Source: JAJCYL01 sp040222875 (lineage in GTDB: Bacteria > Bacteroidota > Bacteroidia > Cytophagales > Cyclobacteriaceae). Taken from it: a DNA stretch of 64,000 nt. The stretch spans positions 186,001 through 250,000 of the forward strand of contig JAVKCG010000005.1 in NCBI GenBank assembly GCA_040222875.1. The letters are read 5' to 3'. Under the pieces are notes generated by a model, which saw nothing but the letters and a program-made list of their open reading frames with translations, was not told the DNA's origin and made no database searches. Shown piece after piece: positions 43,001 through 52,372 of the stretch (the first letter of the stretch is position 1; every line of letters starts with the position of its first letter). Position numbers and translations under genes: made by a program.

Positions 43001-43399
43001 ATGAAAAAGCATCTCTTTTGGTTGATTTATCTGATATTCGTTGTAGCTGCCATTGCTCTCAATGGTGATGAAAGCCCCTTCGTGAGTTACGGACCATACT
43101 CTTTTGGGAAATATTTAGCTTGGGCTGCATTTCTGGCATTTACTGCCTTTAGCTATCACTGTAGCCTACATGAAAACCTCTTCAAGACGATGAAAACAAT
43201 GAGTGGCATGTATTGGGGCCGTCAAATCGGAATTGACCTTTACATTGGCCTGACCTTATTTATACTGCTGATCTATGCACATCAGCAATCTGGATTGGTG
43301 GTTTTGTTATGGCTAATACCGCTGATATCATTTGTGAACCTGGCAACGCTATTGTACATAGCGTTGCACTACGATTCACTAGTAGCATTTTTGATTTAG
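43001..43399 (+). CDS. Small four-helix membrane protein of unknown function
   Basis: This 132-residue hydrophobic protein has four predicted membrane helices (about 5-20, 33-50, 68-88, 95-130). It follows the permease gene by 11 nt, so it may be co-transcribed. Its stop overlaps the convergent carbonic anhydrase gene by 4 bp. No family was recognised. Confidence 0.65.
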   Translation: MKKHLFWLIYLIFVVAAIALNGDESPFVSYGPYSFGKYLAWAAFLAFTAFSYHCSLHENLFKTMKTMSGMYWGRQIGIDLYIGLTLFILLIYAHQQSGLVVLLWLIPLISFVNLATLLYIALHYDSLVAFLI

Positions 43400-43962
43400 T
43401 CGATGAATTCTACTTCTCCGTCAAGTTTATAATAAGCTGATACAATTTTCACTTTACCGGCCGATACTGCACCGCTAATAATTGAAGAACGGGTTTTTAA
43501 CTCTTCGGCATTGAGCTTTGCATTCTCTTTTACAACTTTTTCGGTTGAGGCTCCATCGCCGGCAGCCGCCAAAGCTGGTGTTACATGGGCTAAAAGATGG
43601 TTTAGATTGTAACCATTGTCTCCGCCAGCCATTGCTGCACCTACTGCTCCACAGCTTTCGTGGCCAAGAACCACAATTACCGGCGTTCCTAAATGTGCAA
43701 CGGCATACTCAATACTTGCAATCGATGAAGTATTGGCAATGTTACCTGCAACCCGGCAAATAAATAACTCCCCTAACCCTGTATCAAAAGTTAGTTCGGG
43801 TGCAACGCGGCTATCGGCGCAGCTCAAAATTATCGCCCATGGTTTTTGGCCATCTTTTAGCTCATCCCTTCTTGGCTGGTCTTGAAGCTTGTGCTCCAGA
43901 GAATCTGTTTTGAATCTTGCGTTTCCTTCTTTTAATCTTTGAATTACTTCCTGTGCTGTCAT
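43396..43962 (-). CDS. Beta-class carbonic anhydrase
   Basis: This 188-residue enzyme shows the zinc-site signature: C48 with the D50/R52 dyad (SCADSRV) and H101 with C104 (HESCG). It interconverts CO2 and bicarbonate in the cytoplasm. The length is a little short for the family, with no membrane part. It is preceded by a 73-nt gap behind ispE on the same strand and may be the last gene of that group or have its own promoter. Confidence 0.93.
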   Translation of the reverse strand: MTAQEVIQRLKEGNARFKTDSLEHKLQDQPRRDELKDGQKPWAIILSCADSRVAPELTFDTGLGELFICRVAGNIANTSSIASIEYAVAHLGTPVIVVLGHESCGAVGAAMAGGDNGYNLNHLLAHVTPALAAAGDGASTEKVVKENAKLNAEELKTRSSIISGAVSAGKVKIVSAYYKLDGEVEFID

Positions 43963-44035
43963 TTGGATTTTTTATTTCGATTTAACTTCTAAATAAAATT
44001 GTTCTTAACTGTAAATCAAAATATGCGTCAATTGT

Positions 44036-44839
44036 TTAATGCTGATTCTGATAATCTTCAAGTTGATAGGCAATGGGATAATCCGGCTTTTCATCAAAAA
44101 CGCCATAAACAGTAGACCCTGAGCCTGTCATTGAAGCAAACAATGCCCCGTCACTGTACATCTGCTTCTTTATAGTTTTAATTTCAGGATGCAAACGGAA
44201 GAGATGATGCTCAAAGTCATTTATGGCAAACCGATCCCAACCTTCAATCGGCTCAGATTCAATTAAATTTTTAAGATCTATTTTTTCGGAGAAATCAACG
44301 CCTTTATAAGCTTCGGCCGTTCCTATATGAATTTCAGGATTTGAAAGGGCTATGTATTTCCCCTTAAGATTTACGTTCAGCGAGGTAAAGTCAGTTCCAG
44401 TTCCTGTGGCAAGAACCGGTTGGTTTCGGATGAAGAAAGGGCAATCGCTTCCAATTTCAGCCGCTAATTCATGAAGTTGGTCATCAGTTAAGTCTAATTT
44501 GAAAAGCTCATTCAACATTTTTAGGGTAAATGCCCCATCAGAAGAACCTCCGCCTAAACCTGCGCCCATTGGAATGACCTTATGCAGGTGCATATTAACA
44601 GAACCAATTCCGAATGCACTTTGAAGTAATTTATAGGCCTTGATACATAGATTGGAATCCAGGCCACCAGGAATCTTTAGCCCTGATGACTGAAAATTAA
44701 ATTCCTTTGACTCTACAATTTCAAGTGCATCACAAAACGGTATGGGATAAAAGACACTTTGAATGTTATGATAGCCATCTGGTCGCTTACCCAAAACTTG
44801 CAGGCCAATATTGATCTTAGCATTTGGGAAAGAAATCAT
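44036..44839 (-). CDS. ispE: 4-diphosphocytidyl-2-C-methyl-D-erythritol kinase
   Basis: This 267-residue GHMP kinase of the MEP isoprenoid pathway phosphorylates the 2-hydroxyl of CDP-methylerythritol with ATP. The N-terminus (FPNAKINIGLQVLGKRPDGYH) is characteristic of IspE, as is the phosphate-binding loop PMGAGLGGGSSDGA (about 90-103). The late MTGSGSTVYGVF closes the ATP site. It follows fabI by 35 nt on the same strand. The product feeds the synthesis of quinones and undecaprenyl phosphate. Confidence 0.95.
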   Translation of the reverse strand: MISFPNAKINIGLQVLGKRPDGYHNIQSVFYPIPFCDALEIVESKEFNFQSSGLKIPGGLDSNLCIKAYKLLQSAFGIGSVNMHLHKVIPMGAGLGGGSSDGAFTLKMLNELFKLDLTDDQLHELAAEIGSDCPFFIRNQPVLATGTGTDFTSLNVNLKGKYIALSNPEIHIGTAEAYKGVDFSEKIDLKNLIESEPIEGWDRFAINDFEHHLFRLHPEIKTIKKQMYSDGALFASMTGSGSTVYGVFDEKPDYPIAYQLEDYQNQH

Positions 44840-44874
44840 AACACTTACATCGCTTCTTAAGTTAGCTGGCGATA

Positions 44875-45693
44875 CTATTTCTGCATCTGCTCTACTATCT
44901 CCTGAGTAATCCCAGAAGTTGAAAAGCCACCATCATGCATCAAATTCTGCATTGTAACCATCCTGGTTAGGTCAGAAAACATTGCTACGCAATAATTGGC
45001 GCAATCTTCTGCAGAAGCATTACCAAGAGGAGACAGTTTATCTGCATAAGAATAAAATACATCAAAACCAGTGATGCCAGCTCCGGCGGTTGTCATTGTG
45101 GGCGACTGAGAAATGGTATTAACCCTAACTTTTTTGAGATCCCCAAAACGCTGACCATAGCTTCTGGCAATCGACTCAAGCGCTGCCTTTGCCTGTGCCA
45201 TATCAGAATAATCCGGATAAGATCGTTGGGCTGCAATGTAGGTCAAGGCTAAAATTGAACCCCATTCATTCATGGCATCTTGCTTTTCAGCAACCTGCAT
45301 TACTTTGTGGAATGACAGTGCAGAAATATCAAGGGTTTTGAGAAACCAGTCGTAATTGAGGTCGCCATACTCTTTTTTCTTTCGAACATTGGGGCTCATG
45401 CCAATAGAATGAAGCACAAAGTCCAATTTACCACCCAGCACTTCCACAGACTTAGTGAAAAGGTTCTGCAACTCTTCAACTGATGTGGCATCAGCAGGGA
45501 TCACTTCTGAACCTGTCTGTTCTGCCAACTCATTAATGGCGCCCATCCTCAAAGCAATAGGAGCATTTGTTAAAGTAAACTTAGCACCCTGTTCATGGGC
45601 TTTGAGAGCGACCTTCCAGGCAATTGAATTTTGATCCAGGGCCCCGAAAATGATGCCCCGCTTATTAGCTAGTAGATTATTAGACATAGTCAA
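44875..45693 (-). CDS. fabI: Enoyl-ACP reductase (NADH), FabI
   Basis: This 272-residue short-chain reductase has the FabI-type N-terminus GIIFGALDQNSIAW and HSIGMSPN. The catalytic tyrosine/lysine pair appears as SYPDYSDMAQAK (Y-x6-K). It carries out the last step of fatty acid elongation in the cytoplasm. The start may be the first or the third residue (two Met close together). It lies 54 nt downstream of the DUF1232 gene and 35 nt upstream of ispE. Confidence 0.95.
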   Translation of the reverse strand: MTMSNNLLANKRGIIFGALDQNSIAWKVALKAHEQGAKFTLTNAPIALRMGAINELAEQTGSEVIPADATSVEELQNLFTKSVEVLGGKLDFVLHSIGMSPNVRKKKEYGDLNYDWFLKTLDISALSFHKVMQVAEKQDAMNEWGSILALTYIAAQRSYPDYSDMAQAKAALESIARSYGQRFGDLKKVRVNTISQSPTMTTAGAGITGFDVFYSYADKLSPLGNASAEDCANYCVAMFSDLTRMVTMQNLMHDGGFSTSGITQEIVEQMQK

Positions 45694-45747
45694 AAGTTTA
45701 AAGGCTTAATAATGGATTTGCGAATTTAACACCCAAAAACCATCAGC

Positions 45748-46164
45748 CTAATCAATATTAATAGTTGTGGTCTGATCATTTTGCCATTCTTCAAAGGCGG
45801 CAATATCATCTTGAATGCTATTATACACCCAGAGAAGCACAGAAACATCATCAATAAAACCCGATACAGGAATAAAGTCGGGGATGATATCCATTGGGAA
45901 AATAAAATAAATCAATGCAAGTAAGATAAGTATCAAAGATTTTTTGGGAAGGTCGTTATAATCCCCACTGACATAGCTCTTGATCATTTTGATGAAAAGT
46001 TTCACGGTATTTATGAGGTTTTGTAGCTTTTCATTAGCCCCAATTTCTTCCAATTTGCGCTTTACAGTTTCGACCAATGCTTTGAGCTGAGCATTGTCCT
46101 CAGCCATCTGCACAGCCCTTTTCATGAGCTTATCCAACAATCTGTTCTTTTTTCCATCAGTCAT
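45748..46164 (-). CDS. YkvA-family DUF1232 membrane protein
   Basis: This 138-residue protein has an N-terminal helical, charged part and a C-terminal DUF1232 segment (about 78-125, with YFIFPMDIIPDFIPVSGFIDD). That segment is the hallmark of the family and includes a membrane helix or hairpin. Function is not known. It is encoded between the DUF7935-like gene (29 nt upstream) and fabI. Confidence 0.88.
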   Translation of the reverse strand: MTDGKKNRLLDKLMKRAVQMAEDNAQLKALVETVKRKLEEIGANEKLQNLINTVKLFIKMIKSYVSGDYNDLPKKSLILILLALIYFIFPMDIIPDFIPVSGFIDDVSVLLWVYNSIQDDIAAFEEWQNDQTTTINID

Positions 46165-46193
46165 ATTGATCCCTTCTAAATCTGTTCTAAAAT

Positions 46194-46715
46194 TTAATAA
46201 AATTGTCTGATTTCATCTTTCAGAAAAGTTAGCGCATTCTGTACCGGATCAGTTTCCTTCTCCAGCATTTTTTCAAAAATGCGCTTTGCCAAATCTATTC
46301 CTTTGGCATCATCCACCATTTCTGAAGCTGATGTGTTAATGGTGGAAACAATCTCTTCCATTGCTTTTTTCGCAAGGTTCCAGGCCTCGTCGGACATATA
46401 AAGCTGTTGGGATAAATTGTGGTTAAATTCCTCCCTTATCTCATGAAGTAAAACAGACTGTAGCTCCTTGGCTGTCAGGTTTCCCTGATTTAATCGAATG
46501 ATGAGATTATTGGGTGAGGTGCGCTCCAGAAATAAACAGAGACGCTCATAGGCCTGCAACCTAAGCGGCATAGCTGTTTCCTGCATTTTCTCCCGCATAT
46601 CTAAAATTCGCTTTTCATGGTCCCTATTAATGAAAAGACGGACCGTCAGAAACATGCCATATAAAACAGCAGCCGCAGGAATTATGAGTTTTAAGAATTC
46701 AATGAAAGCGTCCAT
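46194..46715 (-). CDS. Conserved Bacteroidota membrane-anchored protein (DUF7935-like)
   Basis: This 173-residue protein has one N-terminal membrane helix (about 8-28). A long helical cytoplasmic part follows, with LRLQAYERL and HEIREEFNHNLSQQLY. The pattern is that of a small protein often found in this phylum; no activity is known. It is followed by the DUF1232 gene after 29 nt. Confidence 0.7.
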   Translation of the reverse strand: MDAFIEFLKLIIPAAAVLYGMFLTVRLFINRDHEKRILDMREKMQETAMPLRLQAYERLCLFLERTSPNNLIIRLNQGNLTAKELQSVLLHEIREEFNHNLSQQLYMSDEAWNLAKKAMEEIVSTINTSASEMVDDAKGIDLAKRIFEKMLEKETDPVQNALTFLKDEIRQFY

Positions 46716-46809
46716 ATCAATTAATCTCTCGTGAAATTAACAGGAAAAACTTTCAAAATATTGTCAACTCAATACAGAGACCATCATTGATCCGAAATAA
46801 ACAGAAAAG

Positions 46810-48579
46810 CTATTCCTTCAGTGCCCAGATTTTGTCATAGCCTCGCTCAACCTCTTCTTTTCTCAATTCGCTTACTGAGTGGCGCAAGGCGCTCATCATT
46901 TCGTCTTTGCGGGTAATGCGGTTCAATGCATTTATGTCATCAAATTCTGATTCTGAAAATGGCATCCCGTCAAAAGCCTGAACTTGTACGTTGCAATATC
47001 TGCCCTCAACATTTGTGTACTTTTCCTCCCTGCCAATAATTGACATATTCATTCGTGGAACCAGAACGATGTTGTCATCACTGTTAGATGCGATTTGTAG
47101 GTCAACTGTAATTGAGACCAATCCGTCAGTCTCGGAGTCACGCATTAAATTAATTGTTGGTTTATCTGATGTGGTATTTGAGCTTATGCTACTTAAAATA
47201 GCCCCTGCCGAACTTGGCAGTAAGTTTTTCGTGTTCTTGTATGATTTCTTTATGTGGACATTCGTATTCTCCTGGTCAGCCTCATAAAAATTCTCATAAT
47301 GCGGCGATGAAGTGACAGCTTCTACATTAACAAAATCAATTCCATAATCTTCTTTGAAAAATGCAACTACATCCTGATAGATATTCTCCATTAGCTGCTC
47401 CCAAAAAACATCAGGTAATTGTGGGAATTGCTGCGTAGTGGTTGTGGTTGTAACCACTTTAAAGGAACCATAATCGCTTTCTGAGGTATTGGTTTCCTGA
47501 TGGAAAAGAGTGCCCCTGACACTTAGTGATGCCAAACCAAATTTGCTTCCTTGAGGAAACGGAATGCCAAATCTCGCATTGGGCTTTGATGCATTATACT
47601 GCATCTCACCATTGACCGCCTGATATTTTCCTTTAGCTGTGATGTCTCCATAATTTTTGGTGTCAGGCTTGCCATCTACCGTTATGGGTATAGAAGAATA
47701 AGAATGAGAATAAATTTCAGCAGAGGCCAGGTCCTGACCGTCAGTTTCTGTAACTACATACCGCTCTATGAGCAGATAGCTGGAACCTTGCTTTAAATGA
47801 CCGACACCATTTACACTCCCCGAAATCTCCAGATTGCTAAAAGCTTGTTCTGGTATGATCACTTTATCTTTTGATCTGAATTCTGCAAAATAATTCCAGG
47901 CCCTTGCACCCATTACATCGGTGAGCATTGCCACTTTCACCAAAGTGCCCTCATGACCTTCTCCGTTTTCAATATCAATCTCGAGATCCTCTCCCAAGTC
48001 AATTTTGACATTATCGGTCTGGCCATTTACAGATAAGATCTTGATTGGAGCAGTCGGCTCAACAACAAAAAATGCCCTATCACCAGAAGTGGTTTTCACC
48101 AGGATTTCTTTTGGCTTTGGATTGTCGTCAACGATGGCCACGTAAACGCCCATAGAGCTGTATTCCATTGGTTTGCCGTCATAGGTTACTTCACCATCTA
48201 TTGAAAGCATCCCTAAACCATCCATATTCAGAAAGTTGATGGCTACCATGTCATCGCCTTCTTTCCAGCCTTCTGGCATAAAACTGTCACTGCTCAAGCT
48301 GGCGTTTTCTGTGTACATATCCACAACATACCTCGCGGAAGCTGAAGCTTTTGACAAGTCATCTGTGCTTTTGGTCATCAGCTTGCCGGCCAGTTTGCCA
48401 ATCTTGTCACCAACTCCAAGACGAAACATTTTCTTTTCTTTCTTCTCCCCATCATCATCCTGATTCTTCTCCTTGTTCTTTCCAATTCCGAATTTCTTCT
48501 TCTTTTCTTCTTCCTGTGCTTCAACTATGAAGGTGGATGAGAAGACAAAAATGAATGTGACTGCAATTAGGCGTACCAT
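46810..48579 (-). CDS. Large secreted protein of unknown function
   Basis: This 589-residue protein has a signal peptide (about 1-21, ending VEAQ) and a very charged Lys/Asp stretch after it (22-60). A beta-rich body follows and a helical C-terminal end. I do not recognise a family. There is no transmembrane helix after the signal and no clear T9SS sorting domain. It stands alone, with 94 nt and 127 nt gaps on either side. The body could be periplasmic or outer-membrane attached. Confidence 0.7.
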   Translation of the reverse strand: MVRLIAVTFIFVFSSTFIVEAQEEEKKKKFGIGKNKEKNQDDDGEKKEKKMFRLGVGDKIGKLAGKLMTKSTDDLSKASASARYVVDMYTENASLSSDSFMPEGWKEGDDMVAINFLNMDGLGMLSIDGEVTYDGKPMEYSSMGVYVAIVDDNPKPKEILVKTTSGDRAFFVVEPTAPIKILSVNGQTDNVKIDLGEDLEIDIENGEGHEGTLVKVAMLTDVMGARAWNYFAEFRSKDKVIIPEQAFSNLEISGSVNGVGHLKQGSSYLLIERYVVTETDGQDLASAEIYSHSYSSIPITVDGKPDTKNYGDITAKGKYQAVNGEMQYNASKPNARFGIPFPQGSKFGLASLSVRGTLFHQETNTSESDYGSFKVVTTTTTTQQFPQLPDVFWEQLMENIYQDVVAFFKEDYGIDFVNVEAVTSSPHYENFYEADQENTNVHIKKSYKNTKNLLPSSAGAILSSISSNTTSDKPTINLMRDSETDGLVSITVDLQIASNSDDNIVLVPRMNMSIIGREEKYTNVEGRYCNVQVQAFDGMPFSESEFDDINALNRITRKDEMMSALRHSVSELRKEEVERGYDKIWALKE

Positions 48580-48706
48580 GGCTTTTTTCTTTAAAAGTAG
48601 ATAGAGCTATAGAGGCTTACCATCCAATGATGATGGTATTTTGAGGTAAGGGATTACCCGTAGTAATAATTAAATACTACTTCTTCACTTCTCTTCTTGA
48701 CTTAAA

Positions 48707-49051
48707 TTACCTAGGTCCTCCATCGGTAGGGCCAATAGGATTGTTATCCAAACCTTGGTTGCCATCTAACAGAAAGTTATAATAGGACTTAAGAATTAAG
48801 TTTTCAGCGGCTGAGGTTGGTAACTCAATTTCAGAATATTTGTTGATTATTTTAACCGCCCATCCCCTCAGTTCAATATTGTGATCTTCTGGTTTTTGAC
48901 TCAAAATGTTGGTGGCAATTTCAATATTGTGGTTAGCAATGTCTATTTGCTTCAATGTCAATGAATATTGATGACCAACCCAAGCAATAACTATAGGAAT
49001 AATAATTGTAGAAGCAATTTGAGTTGCAATTTTGAGATACTCTAGCTTCAT
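48707..49051 (-). CDS. Small membrane-anchored protein of unknown function
   Basis: This 114-residue product has one N-terminal hydrophobic segment (about 9-25), then a helical part and a Pro/Gly-rich end. It starts 6 nt after the psd stop on the same strand, so it is probably the last gene of a gdh-psd-unknown operon. No family was recognised. Confidence 0.55.
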   Translation of the reverse strand: MKLEYLKIATQIASTIIIPIVIAWVGHQYSLTLKQIDIANHNIEIATNILSQKPEDHNIELRGWAVKIINKYSEIELPTSAAENLILKSYYNFLLDGNQGLDNNPIGPTDGGPR

Positions 49052-49057
49052 AATTGT

Positions 49058-49717
49058 TCAATTTAACTTGGCAAGAACCGTTTTTCCACCCTTGGTTTTC
49101 TCACCAATCTGTACTTTGATTTCTGCATTGGTAGGAAGGATAACATCTACTCTGGAGCCGAATTTTATGAAGCCGAATTCGGAACCCTGAACCACAGGGT
49201 CTCCCTGGTCTACGTAGCACTTAATTCTTCTGGCAACAGCCCCGGCTATTTGCCTAAAGAGCACCTCCAGGTCATCTTTGATTTTAACAACCACAGTGGT
49301 TCGCTCATTTTCAGTGCTTGATTTCGGATGCCAGGCAACTAAATATTTACCAGGGTGATATTTGAAATAGCTTACAACGCCGGAGACAGGGTTTCTATTT
49401 ACATGAACATTAACCGGCGACATGAAAATGGAAATCTGGGTGCGAGTGTCGTTGAAGTACTCCTCCTCCACCACATCTTCAATGGCTACTACTTTGCCAT
49501 CAGCGGGGGCAATTACATGCTTGTCATTAACATCAGATAATACTTTTGGGTCTCTGAAAAATTGAAGAACCAGCAGAAACACCAAAATGCTGCCGATGAG
49601 TATTATGTTGAATACTGTTGCGTTGATTGTAAAGGTGTAGTACAGAAGATAGTTGACTCCCGTAAGGAGCAACAACATTACTACTAAAAGTCTTCTGCCT
49701 TCCTTGTGTATGTTCAT
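49058..49717 (-). CDS. psd: Phosphatidylserine decarboxylase family protein
   Basis: This 219-residue protein has two N-terminal membrane helices (about 12-50). A decarboxylase domain follows with VIAPADGKV, the FMSPVNVHVNRNPVSG site and a late GFIKFGSRVD. There the Gly-Ser bond is the autocleavage site that yields the pyruvoyl cofactor. The length fits the short, membrane-attached Bacteroidota type. It makes phosphatidylethanolamine from phosphatidylserine. Its ATG overlaps the dehydrogenase stop by 1 nt (TAATG). Confidence 0.93.
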   Translation of the reverse strand: MNIHKEGRRLLVVMLLLLTGVNYLLYYTFTINATVFNIILIGSILVFLLVLQFFRDPKVLSDVNDKHVIAPADGKVVAIEDVVEEEYFNDTRTQISIFMSPVNVHVNRNPVSGVVSYFKYHPGKYLVAWHPKSSTENERTTVVVKIKDDLEVLFRQIAGAVARRIKCYVDQGDPVVQGSEFGFIKFGSRVDVILPTNAEIKVQIGEKTKGGKTVLAKLN

Positions 49718-50991
49718 TAGAACCCTCCGCGGAATGTGTAGGTCCTTGCCACTTTATCAATTGCTACAATGTAGGCGGCAATCCTGAGTGATACATCATG
49801 TTTTTGAGCGGTATTATAAACATGGTTGAAGGCGTCTTTCATAATCCTGTCACTTCGCCTATTTACCCGCTCACCTGTCCATTTATAACCTAACCTGTTC
49901 TGAACCCACTCAAAATAAGAAACCGTTACACCACCTGCATTCGCAAGAATATCGGGAACGGCCATAACCCCTTTATCCACCAAAATATTATCTGCTTTGG
50001 CAGAAGTTGGCCCATTGGCCCCTTCAACAATCAATTTGGCTTTTACATTGTCAGCGTTCCTCGATGTAATAACATCTTCAAGAGCGGCCGGGACCAGCAC
50101 ATCCACATCCAAAGTAAGCAAGTCATCACCTGCAATTTTTTCAGCACCAGAGAAGCCCTCCAAAGTGCCCTTGTTGCTCATTCGATATTCGCTGGCTTTT
50201 TTGATGTTAATCCCTTTGTCATTGTAATAGGCTCCTGATATATCACTTATCGCAACAACCGTAACCCCTCTTTCTTCTAATAAACTTGCAGCCCACGATC
50301 CTACATTGCCAAATCCCTGAATAGCACATTTCGCCTGAAAAGGATTGATTTTCAAGCGCTCCATAGCTGCCAGAGCTGTTATCATTACCCCTCTACCGGT
50401 TGCTTCCGTCCTGCCTAATGAACCACCCAAAACCAGTGGCTTCCCAGTAACAACGGCATTGACCGTCATGCCTTTTGATCGGGAGTATTCATCCATTAAC
50501 CAGGCCATTTCCTGAGGGCCGGTACCCATATCCGGAGCCGGGATATCAGTGTCCGGACCAAGAATGTGGTGCATCGCCTGAGTGTATGACCTCGTTAAAC
50601 GCTCAACCTCACCCCTGCTCATTTCTCGTGGATTACATTTTATACCACCTTTGGCACCACCGTAGGGAATATCCACTACTGCACATTTCCAGGTCATCCA
50701 GGCAGCTAATGCTTTCACCTCGTCAAGGTTTACATTCATATCATACCTTATGCCACCTTTTGAAGGACCAAGAATATTTGAGTGGATCACCCTGTAGCCC
50801 TCAAACACCTCGATTTTACCATTATCAAGTGTAATCGGGAGATTCACTATCACCTGCTTTACCGGCGACTTGAGTACGTTATAGGTTTGCTCATCCAAGC
50901 CGAGTATTTCGGCTGCAACGTTGAACCTGGACATCATCGACTCAAAAGGATTCTCCTTGTCCTTTATCGGAGCGGGTTCTTTATATCCCAT
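49717..50991 (-). CDS. gdhA: Glutamate dehydrogenase family protein (Glu/Leu/Phe/Val)
   Basis: This 424-residue protein has the N-terminal substrate domain with GPSKGGIRYD and PYGGAKGGIKC (catalytic lysine), then PAPDMGTGPQEMAWLMDEYS. A Rossmann domain follows (about 190-400, with AIQGFGNVGSWAA). It catalyses reversible oxidative deamination of an amino acid, most likely glutamate, in the cytoplasm. The downstream psd overlaps by 1 nt. It is preceded by a promoter-like element at 51043-51050. Confidence 0.93.
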   Translation of the reverse strand: MGYKEPAPIKDKENPFESMMSRFNVAAEILGLDEQTYNVLKSPVKQVIVNLPITLDNGKIEVFEGYRVIHSNILGPSKGGIRYDMNVNLDEVKALAAWMTWKCAVVDIPYGGAKGGIKCNPREMSRGEVERLTRSYTQAMHHILGPDTDIPAPDMGTGPQEMAWLMDEYSRSKGMTVNAVVTGKPLVLGGSLGRTEATGRGVMITALAAMERLKINPFQAKCAIQGFGNVGSWAASLLEERGVTVVAISDISGAYYNDKGINIKKASEYRMSNKGTLEGFSGAEKIAGDDLLTLDVDVLVPAALEDVITSRNADNVKAKLIVEGANGPTSAKADNILVDKGVMAVPDILANAGGVTVSYFEWVQNRLGYKWTGERVNRRSDRIMKDAFNHVYNTAQKHDVSLRIAAYIVAIDKVARTYTFRGGF

Positions 50992-51042
50992 AAGATTTCA
51001 AGATGTAAGATTGGGGTTAATGTATAAGCTGTATTCAGGATG

Positions 51043-51050
51043 CAAAGCTA
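51043..51050 (-). promoter_or_regulatory. Candidate -7 promoter element for the gdh-psd operon
   Basis: On the minus strand this reads TAGCTTTG, an exact TAnnTTTG match, and a TTG lies 23 nt further upstream. That spacing is at the upper end of what the phylum uses. The ATG is about 51 nt downstream. Confidence 0.4.
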
Positions 51051-51161
51051 TAATAGTTTTTGGTTGAAATCAGCAATAGACAGTTAGATTCTGACCAAAG
51101 GCGCATGATTTCTTTAACATCCTGTGATGTTTTGGTGACATCTCATCCGTATTTATGCTAT

Positions 51162-51863
51162 ATGAGACTGACAATTATCACCTTCCTCATCCTTTTTAGT
51201 TACCCTTCAGTAGCCCAGGTATCATTTTTCAAGAATGCTGATGAATTCTTAAACGAAAATGTCGCAAATGGCAGAGTAGATTATGGCAGAATTAAAAGCA
51301 ACCAGGATGAATTAAAGTTATTGGTAGATCAGATTGCTGCTTTTGATTTGAAGGATCAAGAGCCACAAACGGTCAAAGCATTCCTAATCAATACATACAA
51401 CCTATTGGTGATTAAGCAGGTGGTGGATTTGTATCCCATTCCTGGCCCATTGTCAGTACCCAACTTCTTCAATGGCATCAAGCATGAAGTAGGTGGCAAG
51501 AAAATGACCCTTGATCAATTAGAGAAAGGAACGCTGTTAAAAGAGTTTCCTGATGCCCGGATACACTTCGCTGTAGTTTGTGCGGCGGTTGGTTGCCCTA
51601 CCATTTACGAAGGCGCCTTCACGCCTGAAAATGTAGAAAACCTATTAACCGAACGAACAAGATATACGCTAAACCGGAACGATTTCATTAAGCAAACAGG
51701 TAAGAAGATTGAGCTCTCTCAAATTTTTAACTGGTATAAAAAAGACTTTGAGTCTAAAGGTTCAGGACTTATTGATTTCATTAATCAATACCGCGATGAA
51801 CCATTACCAATCGATGCTAAGACTACTTTTTACGAATATGATTGGACCTTAAACGATAAATAA
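51162..51863 (+). CDS. Secreted DUF547 protein
   Basis: The frame is open from 51060, but the ATG at 51162 directly precedes a clean signal peptide (MRLTIITFLILFSYPSVAQ). It is therefore the preferred start, giving 233 residues. The DUF547 core shows FLINTYNLLVIKQVV, FFNGIKHEVGGKKMTLDQLE and RIHFAVVCAAVGCPTIYEG. Function of this secreted family is not known. Two more small envelope genes follow at short distances (15 and 17 nt). Confidence 0.88.
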   Translation: MRLTIITFLILFSYPSVAQVSFFKNADEFLNENVANGRVDYGRIKSNQDELKLLVDQIAAFDLKDQEPQTVKAFLINTYNLLVIKQVVDLYPIPGPLSVPNFFNGIKHEVGGKKMTLDQLEKGTLLKEFPDARIHFAVVCAAVGCPTIYEGAFTPENVENLLTERTRYTLNRNDFIKQTGKKIELSQIFNWYKKDFESKGSGLIDFINQYRDEPLPIDAKTTFYEYDWTLNDK

Positions 51864-51878
51864 TTTTAACAAATTGAC

Positions 51879-52355
51879 ATGCGACTTTTAACACTAGTTT
51901 TATTAATAATGCCTTTGATCTCTTGTCAGGTAATTGAACTTGAGCAGGACGTTGAAGATGAAACCAACAGTTTAATAGATGGGCCGCAGGAGGTGCCCTC
52001 AGAAAGGGACAGTGTAATGCACTTATTACATGGAGATGTGAACAAAATATGGCAGGCCGAAGGCTTCACTATCTTAGGTATGAGCGGCTTTTTAAACTGT
52101 CGGTTAGATGATAGTATGACGCTTTTCAATGATGGCACTTATATCTATGACGGAGGTAATTCTTTGTGTGGTGCTGAAGACGATACCCGCATCAAAGAAG
52201 GCACATGGAGCATATCAGATGACTTGAGTACCCTGATTTTCAAAGAAGGTAACTTAACCCATCAAGCTGATCTGTTAGGAATTAGCAATGATCAGATAAG
52301 GCTAAGGGGTGGCTATCAAGGCCTTGAGTTAAATGCTGTTTACACTTCTAACTGA
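51879..52355 (+). CDS. Small lipoprotein, lipocalin-like in form
   Basis: This 158-residue protein has a lipobox ending PLISC (about residue 16) and an acidic linker. A small beta-sandwich or barrel follows, with two Cys (NC, LCG) and the strands TWSISDDLSTLIF and QIRLRGGY. That pattern is common in lipocalin-like Bacteroidota lipoproteins. No ligand is known. It sits 15 nt after the DUF547 gene. Confidence 0.65.
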   Translation: MRLLTLVLLIMPLISCQVIELEQDVEDETNSLIDGPQEVPSERDSVMHLLHGDVNKIWQAEGFTILGMSGFLNCRLDDSMTLFNDGTYIYDGGNSLCGAEDDTRIKEGTWSISDDLSTLIFKEGNLTHQADLLGISNDQIRLRGGYQGLELNAVYTSN

Positions 52356-52372
52356 TACGCTCCAAAACACTC

